From contig JACSSC010000039.1 in assembly GCA_014879445.1 (NCBI GenBank), positions 62,001 through 126,000 on the forward strand: a stretch of DNA of 64,000 nucleotides. Direction: 5' to 3'. The notes under the pieces were generated by a model. It had not been told where the DNA came from, searched no databases, and was given only the letters and a program-made list of their open reading frames with translations. This DNA is from Candidatus Competibacteraceae bacterium (GTDB lineage Bacteria > Bacteroidota > Bacteroidia > CAIKAF01). Position numbers and translations under genes: made by a program. Shown here in pieces: positions 25,893 through 33,996 of this stretch; positions within the stretch are counted from its first letter, which is position 1, and the number at the start of each line of letters is the position of its first letter.

Positions 25893-27275
25893 TTATTTTC
25901 TTTTGATCTTGAGCCGTTGTCCCGGATAAATCAGATTGTTTTTTATGTTATTATTTTGAATGATATCCGACTCTGATATCCCGTGTTTGTTGGCTATGCG
26001 CCATACCGAATCACCCGACTTTACTGTGTAATATATCCATTCTGTTTTGGTTGCAGTATTGGGTTTGTTCTCGGTTTCTTTTATCGTGGATTCTGTTTCT
26101 TTCTCGTTTTTCTCTGTTTGTGATTTATCGGTTACGCCTTCGTGAATAATAAGCGTCTGACCTACATAAATTACATCTGATTTTAGATTATTTAACCGTT
26201 TCAACTGCTCAATACTGACACGGTATTTTTGTGCAATTTGCCCAAGATTATCTCCTTTCTCAACACGGTATGTAACTTTTTTTTCAGTTTTTGTTGCAGT
26301 ATGCTCTGTCTTTGTTTCCTGATTTGATATGTTTTTTTCTATATGGACGGGCACACTCTGTTTCTGAATTATATTAGAATCTGCCGGCTCTTTGTATCCC
26401 TTGTATTTTTCAATAAGTTCAACAGGTATTTTGATTTGATATGTAGGCGATTGTGGTACGATGCCTCGAATAAATATGGAATTCCAATGTTGCAAATCCT
26501 GTGTTGAAATTTGTAAGTATGTGGCTAAATTTTCAAATTTCAAAAACTGATTACATTCTACGGGTTGTAATACTGGTGTGGGGGGGAGTTTCTTAGGGGT
26601 AAGTTCATATTCGGAATAATAATTTGTTAGATAAATTGCAGACACGTATGCGCCATACATTTTTTGTATTACCGGATGCATTGATTCAAGTAAAATACCA
26701 AAATTTGTATTTCCATGATTGCGACTTATGGCTGCATTGACCTCGGAAGGGCTTGAGATAAATGAAAGCAAAGCTAATCCCCAATCGCCATATAGTTGGT
26801 GTAATGACTCTAGATATTCGATGGCTGCATTTGTTGATTTTTGCAAATCCATTCTTTCATCTATCCAGTACGTTATTTTTAGTCCATATCTAATGGCTGT
26901 AATATATTGCAGATTCCAGTATCCTGCTCCGCCTATTTTGCTATTTTCCGTTGGTGAGTATGCAGATAATGAAAGCGGCAAATGCGATAACTCTTCGGGC
27001 ATGTTTTTTTTACGTAATTCCTCTTCAATCCTTTGTGTATGAAAGGCCGAAAGGGTTAATAATACCTGCGATTCGGTTCTGTTTTGATACATGCGTTCTC
27101 GAATGGATTGAAGTGCATCAACCGTAGGTTCTAGCGGGATTTTCTTTTCTACTTTTTTTAGTCGCCGGTAAATCACCGAATCTACATCATGCCATGCAAA
27201 AACCTGCGTAGTCGTTAATATAGTGACGACTATGACTAGCAATATGCATTTATTTGTGTAAGCGACGATTTGCAT
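25893..27275 (-). CDS. LysM protein with catalytically degenerate lytic-transglycosylase-like domain
   Basis: This 460-residue secreted protein has a signal peptide to about residue 28. Residues about 60-220 align with MltD/SLT-type lytic transglycosylases (MPEELSHLP, GYWNLQYITAIRYGL, GDWGLALLSF). However, the family's catalytic Glu in LPxVESxFxP is replaced: the segment reads LPLSLSAYSP, with Leu at that place. The AYN-type motif is also lost (SFISSPSEV), and the Q of G-W-Q is N. Two LysM domains follow (YRVEKGDNLGQIAQKYRVS and YTVKSGDSVWRIANKHGIS), with a weaker LysM-like stretch near 265-310. It probably binds peptidoglycan without cutting it. It begins the MBOAT/SGNH operon, 3 bases from the next gene. 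Confidence 0.8.
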   Translation of the reverse strand: MQIVAYTNKCILLVIVVTILTTTQVFAWHDVDSVIYRRLKKVEKKIPLEPTVDALQSIRERMYQNRTESQVLLTLSAFHTQRIEEELRKKNMPEELSHLPLSLSAYSPTENSKIGGAGYWNLQYITAIRYGLKITYWIDERMDLQKSTNAAIEYLESLHQLYGDWGLALLSFISSPSEVNAAISRNHGNTNFGILLESMHPVIQKMYGAYVSAIYLTNYYSEYELTPKKLPPTPVLQPVECNQFLKFENLATYLQISTQDLQHWNSIFIRGIVPQSPTYQIKIPVELIEKYKGYKEPADSNIIQKQSVPVHIEKNISNQETKTEHTATKTEKKVTYRVEKGDNLGQIAQKYRVSIEQLKRLNNLKSDVIYVGQTLIIHEGVTDKSQTEKNEKETESTIKETENKPNTATKTEWIYYTVKSGDSVWRIANKHGISESDIIQNNNIKNNLIYPGQRLKIKRK

Positions 27276-27355
27276 TCTTCAAAGATTGTACATTATAACA
27301 CAAATTGAGGACGGTGATTTGAAAACTTTTCAACCGGATATTGTGGGTTGATTGC

Positions 27356-28081
27356 TTATTTCATATATGGATGTATAATCTCGGCCCATTTGCTGTAAAC
27401 CGTACTTCGAATATGTATCCCATCACTTAAAAATTGTACTGAATCAACTATCCCCGATGATTTAAGCAGAGTTTGGGTTAAGTCAATATATGTTAGTCGC
27501 TCTGTTTCGCGTTGTTGAATATATTTTTTTATAAGTTGATTGGCCGTCTGAATTTTAGGCCAATAATTCCAGCTTTTGGGGCAGGGTTTGATAGATAAAT
27601 AGTATATTTTTGTTTGTGGCAAATGTGTTTGTATCAGTGTGTCGAATTGTGCAAATGAGTACCATACATCGCCGGGTAAGGTGTAGGGTAGTGTCATGTC
27701 GTTTTCGCCACAATACACAAATATACGACTAGGGGCATATGCTAATACCAATCGTTTTGCATAGTGCAATAACTCCACAAATGTGGAACCTCCAAATCCT
27801 CTTCCTAATACAGGGTGTTCTTTGAAATCAGTTTTGAGTGTTTTCCACCCTCGTATGGATGAACTGCCAACAAATAAATAGCCACCGGCTTGTGGAGGGG
27901 TTAGTGAGTCCTGTTTTTCAAATTGCCTTACTTGTTTTTCAAATCTATGGATAACCTTATTTACCGAATCTCGAATAGAGCTCCTTCGGTACAGCGTGTC
28001 TGACGTAGATTGCGCACAACACATCCGGCCTGAAACGGATAGCGAAATTACAAAACATACAATGATTATTCTATGCATCAT
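27356..28081 (-). CDS. Secreted SGNH/GDSL hydrolase, short form
   Basis: This 241-residue protein has a signal peptide (IIIVCFVISLSVSGRMCCAQ). SGNH blocks are LFVGSSSIRGWKTL (nucleophile Ser, with GSS in place of GDS), GFGGSTF for block II Gly, YCGENDM for block III and LSDGIHIRSTVY for the Asp-His pair. This form resembles the platelet-activating-factor acetylhydrolase-like SGNH enzymes. It lies 80 bases upstream of the LysM gene and 26 bases downstream of the M4 protease gene on the same strand. It could be read with the MBOAT operon or separately. It is smaller than, and only distantly related to, the two SGNH proteins next to MBOAT. A carbohydrate esterase role is likely. Confidence 0.78.
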   Translation of the reverse strand: MMHRIIIVCFVISLSVSGRMCCAQSTSDTLYRRSSIRDSVNKVIHRFEKQVRQFEKQDSLTPPQAGGYLFVGSSSIRGWKTLKTDFKEHPVLGRGFGGSTFVELLHYAKRLVLAYAPSRIFVYCGENDMTLPYTLPGDVWYSFAQFDTLIQTHLPQTKIYYLSIKPCPKSWNYWPKIQTANQLIKKYIQQRETERLTYIDLTQTLLKSSGIVDSVQFLSDGIHIRSTVYSKWAEIIHPYMK

Positions 28082-28107
28082 TCACTATAACCTGACTTCC
28101 TTTTTTA

Positions 28108-31100
28108 TTATTGCTTAACAATCTTCCAAACCCCTAATTTTTGTTTTAGCTGATATATATTCAGCCAATACATTCCCGATGCAAATGATTGTATATCTAT
28201 TGGTATCTGCATCCAGTCAGTCACGGATTTCTCTATATGCCAACGTCGAACAACTCGTCCTAATGCATCAGTAATCTCAAAATCAAGATTGTTTTGCTGA
28301 GATAGTGAAATGTTTACATACACTTTGTCGGTTGATGGATTCGGGTAAATCGAAACAGATGTAGTGGCGGTTGCATTACCATCAATGCCTGATTCAAACA
28401 ATATGATATCTGAGTAGATGGTATCTGTACAGCCGATACCGTTTGCAATGTGCCTAATATTGTATGTGCCCCAGGTAGGAAAAGTGTGGGTTGGATTTTG
28501 TACTGTTGATGAAAATGATGGTCCGTCCCATATCCATGAGGTTGCATTCGTAGCTGTTGAGTAGAAGTCAACTTGCAAGCCATTGATATTGGTTGTGAAT
28601 CCGGCAATAATGTTGCCGATGATGGCTTCAATGGGTACTCTTGGTGATACGCAATCTTCTTCTTGTATTTCCCAGTCATAAAAATAATAATAGTACTGGC
28701 TGCCGGCTGATGATCCTGTGATGCTGATTAGGCCTGCAATAGCATATGGATAGGTGGGGCCGGTGTTGTTTCGGTATAAGTTCATTTCAGAACCTCCCAA
28801 TCTGTAGTTGGTACCTGGTAGTAAATCAAAGTTAAGCGATATTCGGCTTTGTCCCGAAGGGATATAGACATACCTTGTGTCAATAATGTTTCCGGCGTTA
28901 TCCCATAATGTAACAGTACGGTTTCCGGCACTGCCTGAATTAACCCATACTGATAGTAATGTAAGTGGTTTGTTCACAGTAAAAGTGAGATATTGTGTTG
29001 ATGTGTTATTGTGCATGCCTCCTGAGCCAAATGATGAATTGACAGGGCCGACATATTGCAGAGGGGCACTTACAACCTGCTCTACATAATAGGTAGTGCT
29101 GTTGTTTAGCAAAGGAGTAGTAAAGCTACTGCCTGAATGAAACGGGTTATTGTCACTTAATTGGTAGTACCAGTTGATTAGCCCTGTTGCGGATGCATTG
29201 AGTGTGAAACTGGAACTGTCGCATGCACCCTGATTGAATACAATGGGCGCATCAGGTCGGTCAATGGTAATGTAAGCGGGTTTTATGATGGTGTTTGAGC
29301 CAATGTTATTGGTTACGGTCAATGTTACATCATACACCCCATCATTTAGGTATGTATGTGATGGGTTTTGAATATTGGCTTGGTTGCCATCGCCAAAGTC
29401 CCAAAGCCATGTATTGGCACCTTGTGTGGTTAGGTCAATAAACTGAACAAATCCATTGCAGGATGTTAAGGCAGTTGCATTAAAATCGGGTGAGGGTGGT
29501 GTAGTAGGAAGTGTGCATTGCCAGTGACATATGAATCCTTGGTCAGTTACGCTTACATCTGAATATTGACGTAGGGTGATGCTGCCACCTGAAGAAACGA
29601 TAGTACCGCCGTTGGGTAATGACGTGCCGGAATATTGACCGATTAAAGGACTGGTTATATCTGGTCCGTCGTAAATATAGAGGTAATCATAATCTTGTTC
29701 GAATCCAAATTGGGTAAATTGCAGCGTAATATATGATGCACCATTGGGGGCAATGGTAATCACGGCATTGGAATTGTCTTGATAATTGCCGTTTAGTCCA
29801 CCCGAATCATATAATGTGCCTGAACAACTGGTTTGTGTTTGGCTGGCGCCTGTAGGATTTAATGTGATAGCACAGGGGATGCTGTCGTGTATGATGATAT
29901 ATTGGGTTTGTATAATGCTGTCGAGCCCGCATGCGCCACCGTTGGCTACTAGCTTAACATTATATGCGCCGGGATTCATGTATATATGGTTGGGATTGAT
30001 GGATGTACTGGTATTTCCATCTCCAAAGTTCCAAAGAAATGAGCCCGCATTGGTACTTTGATTATAAAACTGAACGCTGACTGGCGCTGCACAAAACAGC
30101 GTGGAAGGGGTTGAAAATCCGGCTGCAACGGTAGGCGAATAAGGCATGCCAACTCCTACGGCATACCATGCATTTGTAACGGCTTCTACTTGTGGCGTGC
30201 ATGGCCCGTACAGATCAATCGCTGATTGTATGGCGTAGTATCTTGCATCGGCATAATTGCTGTTGGGTGTCAGATATACACTGAGATTACGGTAAGCCAC
30301 AGCTGATGCTATACCAAATCCTTGACCGGTAACATTGAATGAATTGCTTAAGTCATTGGTGCCTGATCCTCCCATCACCAATAAATAAAACCAATAATTT
30401 TGTACGCCTGAGTTGGTATGCACACCTCCATTATCTGCTGTGCCGGTGTACCAGTGCGTGCCTGTATAAGTATCGGGATCGCTGAAGAGATTGGGATTGT
30501 TCATGCTCCGAATTCCATTTCCGCTCGGCGTGGCTTCTTCTCCTATTCTCCAAATAGGGTTTTGATTCAGATTGCCTCCTCTGGCAAAATAATCAACACA
30601 TACTCCAAATATATCACTGAATGATTCGTTTAATGCCCCTGATTCATTCTGATATATTAGCCCGGCAGTATATTCGGTTAATCCATGTGTGATTTCATGT
30701 CCTGTGATATCAATGGATGTGAGTGGGTAAAATGTTGTACCGTTCCCATCTCCGTATGTCATGCGCTGCCCATCCCAATAGGCATTATTATAATTTACAT
30801 CGTAATGTACATAGCTTCGAAGCTTAAACCCATTATTATCTATACTGTTTCTGCTGAATGTGAGAAAAAAATAATCGTATGACATTTCTGCACCCCAATG
30901 TGCATCTCCTGCATATTGGTCAAGCTGTGCATTTACATTATTCCAATTATTGTCGCTGTCTGTAAAGTCAACAGCGCTTCCATAATTGGTGCCTTGGTTC
31001 ATATTATAGGTTTCTATCCCATTTCCTCGGCCTGTTTCTCTGAGTCGGTATATGCTGCCTGTAAAATCGGCCACAATGTTTCTGGCTCCACTGTAAACGG

Positions 31101-31833
31101 TTTGTGCTGTGCCCGGCACATCTGCCGTATGTATGCGGTTCAATGAAACCAGCACTTCTCCATTTTCTGCGTCTATATATAACCATTGCCTTTGCATTGG
31201 TTGATGTGCATATATATCCATTTTCCATGCCAGTCGAAATCTCGGTTGATTTTCATAATTTGCATCTTTTGCTACAATCACCAACTGTGGCGCAGGATAG
31301 TAGGTGGCCTGCGGATTCATGGTTTCCTGACGTAATAAATTTTCTTCTGTTTCAATCTCCCATTTGTATTGCTGTGCACCTACATACATTAAGGCACGCT
31401 GAATCGCAAAATCCTTGCTTATGGTCGGATTGGTATTTGTTATATCTGTGGCGTATGCTTCTCCATTCATGGATACTATCTTCCCATCGGAACCTATATG
31501 TATGTGATACATAGCAAATTCAACAGGTATATGATGAAAATATTGCTGAAATGTGATGTGATGCATCCCAAGCATATCGGTTTGTTGTTTCATCATCTTC
31601 CAGTCGGATGCATCTTTGTCTTTTGTTAGTTTCTTCAATATTGTGGGTGTATGAATGGCATCTACCGGAGTGTTGAATATAATATGTTGCGGTATGGGAT
31701 TGTCTGATTTTAGACGTATAAGCGATGCATTGCTGAAATATTTATCGGCTTCTGAACCGGTAAGAATGCGCTGCGATAATCCAGAAAGAAATGTTAGCGA
31801 GATAATACAAAGCAGAAGGTAAATGCGATTCAT
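28108..31833 (-). CDS. Secreted thermolysin-like M4 metalloprotease with PKD, CUB-like and T9SS type A domains
   Basis: This 1241-residue protein has a signal peptide to about residue 20 and a fungalysin/thermolysin propeptide (FTP and PepSY-like, about 60-230). The M4 catalytic domain has DITGHEITHGLTEYTAG near residue 380, giving the HExxH zinc site. NESFSDIFG follows about 20 residues later and supplies the third ligand Glu. Then come a PKD domain (FLWNFGDGNTSTSINPNH), a CUB-like domain (YDSGGLNGNYQDNSNAVI, YLYIYDGPD) and a second PKD domain (WLWDFGDGNQANIQNPSH). An Ig-like stretch follows, and a type A T9SS domain (SIYPNPSTDKVYVNI) closes the chain. It should be exported by T9SS and degrade extracellular protein. 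Confidence 0.9.
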   Translation of the reverse strand: MNRIYLLLCIISLTFLSGLSQRILTGSEADKYFSNASLIRLKSDNPIPQHIIFNTPVDAIHTPTILKKLTKDKDASDWKMMKQQTDMLGMHHITFQQYFHHIPVEFAMYHIHIGSDGKIVSMNGEAYATDITNTNPTISKDFAIQRALMYVGAQQYKWEIETEENLLRQETMNPQATYYPAPQLVIVAKDANYENQPRFRLAWKMDIYAHQPMQRQWLYIDAENGEVLVSLNRIHTADVPGTAQTVYSGARNIVADFTGSIYRLRETGRGNGIETYNMNQGTNYGSAVDFTDSDNNWNNVNAQLDQYAGDAHWGAEMSYDYFFLTFSRNSIDNNGFKLRSYVHYDVNYNNAYWDGQRMTYGDGNGTTFYPLTSIDITGHEITHGLTEYTAGLIYQNESGALNESFSDIFGVCVDYFARGGNLNQNPIWRIGEEATPSGNGIRSMNNPNLFSDPDTYTGTHWYTGTADNGGVHTNSGVQNYWFYLLVMGGSGTNDLSNSFNVTGQGFGIASAVAYRNLSVYLTPNSNYADARYYAIQSAIDLYGPCTPQVEAVTNAWYAVGVGMPYSPTVAAGFSTPSTLFCAAPVSVQFYNQSTNAGSFLWNFGDGNTSTSINPNHIYMNPGAYNVKLVANGGACGLDSIIQTQYIIIHDSIPCAITLNPTGASQTQTSCSGTLYDSGGLNGNYQDNSNAVITIAPNGASYITLQFTQFGFEQDYDYLYIYDGPDITSPLIGQYSGTSLPNGGTIVSSGGSITLRQYSDVSVTDQGFICHWQCTLPTTPPSPDFNATALTSCNGFVQFIDLTTQGANTWLWDFGDGNQANIQNPSHTYLNDGVYDVTLTVTNNIGSNTIIKPAYITIDRPDAPIVFNQGACDSSSFTLNASATGLINWYYQLSDNNPFHSGSSFTTPLLNNSTTYYVEQVVSAPLQYVGPVNSSFGSGGMHNNTSTQYLTFTVNKPLTLLSVWVNSGSAGNRTVTLWDNAGNIIDTRYVYIPSGQSRISLNFDLLPGTNYRLGGSEMNLYRNNTGPTYPYAIAGLISITGSSAGSQYYYYFYDWEIQEEDCVSPRVPIEAIIGNIIAGFTTNINGLQVDFYSTATNATSWIWDGPSFSSTVQNPTHTFPTWGTYNIRHIANGIGCTDTIYSDIILFESGIDGNATATTSVSIYPNPSTDKVYVNISLSQQNNLDFEITDALGRVVRRWHIEKSVTDWMQIPIDIQSFASGMYWLNIYQLKQKLGVWKIVKQ

Positions 31834-31894
31834 GTTTTAAAATTTATTTAAAGATAGTGATTTTTAGTGTAGGAGAATGAAAAATAACGGTGTG

Positions 31895-33925
31895 TTATTT
31901 CTCAATTCTAATTTCTACACGTCTATTTTTTTGCCGGTTGTTGGGATTGTCTGTTCCATCAACATTCGTGTTTTCTACTGCCGGTTTGGATTTTCCATAC
32001 CATTTTTTCTGAATCCTACCGGCATTTATTCCATTTCGTATGAGCCAATTAGCGGCAGCGTTTACACGATTTTTTGATAATGTTATGTTAAATCCGTCTG
32101 AGCTGATATGGTCGGTATGTCCTTCCAAATATACTTTATAATCAGGATTACGCTTGAGGTAATCTCTTACTTGTTCTAATACACGAATGGACTCTTCTCG
32201 CAGGTCGTACACATGATAATCAAAATAGATATTGGATGGCGTAAACGAATCTGCTGTCTTGGTTTCACTTGCGTCGGCTATGACAGGAGCAGGTTCCAGA
32301 TAAATGTCCAACTCAATGGATGCTTTAAGCGGATTCTCAAAACGAGAATGAAATGATTGCTGATGACTTTTGTATCCGGTGGCTGTGACATCTAGCTTGA
32401 AATTTTTTGAAAATGGTACTTCTCCTTTAAAAACCCCAGTAGCTGATTCTTCTACCTGAATCATTGCATCAATACCACTTTGTAAAATTTCTGTATTTGC
32501 AGATATCGGCTGTTTGGTTGTTGCGTCATATACGCTAATAGTTAACGGAATTTTTACATCATCCAGTAATGTGAGTTTGTAAATATCTTTTTCACCCTCT
32601 CCTCCCTTCCGGTCTGAATCAAAGTATGCAGTTTTTTCGTCTGCTGTGAAGAAAATGAATACATCATTGGATGGCGTGTTAATCGGGTATCCAAAATTAA
32701 TCGGTGTGCTCCATGCTCCATTCTCCCATTTGGATTTGAAAAAATCGAATCCCCCCATCGAATTATGCCCTTGTGAGCTGAAGTAAAGTGTTTTTCCGTC
32801 TGCACTTATGAATACGCAATCTTCGTCATAGGGTGTATTAATGGTGGACCCTATATTACTGGGTTGAGACCATTTTTTGGTTGATGAATTGTACTCGGTT
32901 TTGAATATATCCATGCTGCCATTTGTGGTGAGCTTCTCATGATTGCTGGTGAAATAAATGGTCTTTCCATCTGCCGTCATCGAGGCGTGTGTCTCCCTGT
33001 ATTTGGTGCTTACGGCGCTTAGTTTCTTGGGAGCGCTCCATTCTTTTCCGTCATAGTTCGACTCGTATATATCACCCTTCCCCTTGTAGCGATAGATAAA
33101 AAGTTTCTTGCCATCTGCCGAAAGCCATACCGGCGCTTCGTGATCGGAAGTGTTGATTTTCCCTTTGATCTTCTTTGCTGCCGACCATTCCCCATTTTTG
33201 GCCTTTTGCGAAAAATAAATGTCTTCGTATTGATATACATCGCCCGTTGGCGTTTTGCCACCGGTATTGCCCGACCTGCGTGATGTGAATACCAAAAGTG
33301 TTTCGTCGGCATTTACTACAGCGGTGTAATCAGGGTATTTGGAATTTATTTTCTTTCCTAAGTTTTCAAACACAACCACCATCGTGTCGCGTGTTAGATT
33401 AATACCGTTCTCACATTGCGCAATCCGTAGTTCGCACAACGATATATCATCCCTCAATTCTTGCTTGTTTTTCTTTTTCGCTTTTTCTAATCCTTGTTGC
33501 GCCAAGATGATTACTTCTCTATATTTTGTAATGGCCTTATGAAACATCCCGGCTTGATGTAGGGCTTCGGCTAACTGAAAAAGCGTGGTTTCTTTATATG
33601 TAGGGTCTAGTTCAATCGCTTTCTCTAAGTAGGTTGTTGACTGCATCTTGTTGTTCATTGTGAAATAGATATTGCCAATCTGATAATTAAGTCGGGCATG
33701 GTTGGGATTAAAGTCGTGTGCTTTCAGATACAGGTCTAACGCCTTTTCGTAATACGATGGTCCTTGATCATAATATTTATTTGCCCTGTCGTAATTCGCA
33801 ACGGCTTTCTTAAGCAATTGTTTGTTGAATGGAAAATTCTCTTCCTTAAATTCAACATGCTGTGCAAATGAATATAGCGTGCCGGTTATAATTAGTATGC
33901 CGGTAAGAATGTTTTTTGTTTTCAT
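31895..33925 (-). CDS. porE: TPR / beta-propeller / OmpA-like protein, probable T9SS component PorE
   Basis: This is a 676-residue protein from the ATG at 33925. It has a signal peptide (ILTGILIITGTLYSFAQ), then TPR-like repeats at about 30-150 (YYEKALDLYLKAHDFNPNHA, YLEKAIELDPTYKETTLF). A PD40/WD40-type propeller follows at about 190-430 (EAPVWLSADGKKLFIYR, HASMTADGKTIYFTSN). Next are a carboxypeptidase-regulatory-like domain at about 440-545 and a C-terminal OmpA domain (VYLEGHTDHISSDGFNITLSKNRVNAAANWL) that binds peptidoglycan. This order and length match PorE of Porphyromonas gingivalis, which anchors T9SS to peptidoglycan. Bacteroidota also have other proteins with this architecture, so the gene name is tentative. 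A -7 box lies 19 bases upstream of the chosen start. Confidence 0.7.
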   Translation of the reverse strand: MKTKNILTGILIITGTLYSFAQHVEFKEENFPFNKQLLKKAVANYDRANKYYDQGPSYYEKALDLYLKAHDFNPNHARLNYQIGNIYFTMNNKMQSTTYLEKAIELDPTYKETTLFQLAEALHQAGMFHKAITKYREVIILAQQGLEKAKKKNKQELRDDISLCELRIAQCENGINLTRDTMVVVFENLGKKINSKYPDYTAVVNADETLLVFTSRRSGNTGGKTPTGDVYQYEDIYFSQKAKNGEWSAAKKIKGKINTSDHEAPVWLSADGKKLFIYRYKGKGDIYESNYDGKEWSAPKKLSAVSTKYRETHASMTADGKTIYFTSNHEKLTTNGSMDIFKTEYNSSTKKWSQPSNIGSTINTPYDEDCVFISADGKTLYFSSQGHNSMGGFDFFKSKWENGAWSTPINFGYPINTPSNDVFIFFTADEKTAYFDSDRKGGEGEKDIYKLTLLDDVKIPLTISVYDATTKQPISANTEILQSGIDAMIQVEESATGVFKGEVPFSKNFKLDVTATGYKSHQQSFHSRFENPLKASIELDIYLEPAPVIADASETKTADSFTPSNIYFDYHVYDLREESIRVLEQVRDYLKRNPDYKVYLEGHTDHISSDGFNITLSKNRVNAAANWLIRNGINAGRIQKKWYGKSKPAVENTNVDGTDNPNNRQKNRRVEIRIEK

Positions 33926-33944
33926 GAAGCGGTAATTTGTGTAC

Positions 33945-33952
33945 CAAATATA
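33945..33952 (-). promoter_or_regulatory. -7 promoter box for the PorE-like gene
   Basis: CAAATATA on the plus strand reads TATATTTG on the minus strand. It sits between the RND gene stop and the ATG at 33925, and rules against the longer in-frame start at 33961, which would lie upstream of it. Confidence 0.55.
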
Positions 33953-33996
33953 ATAATTCAATCTATTTGGATACTTTCTAACTCAAATTACTCCCT

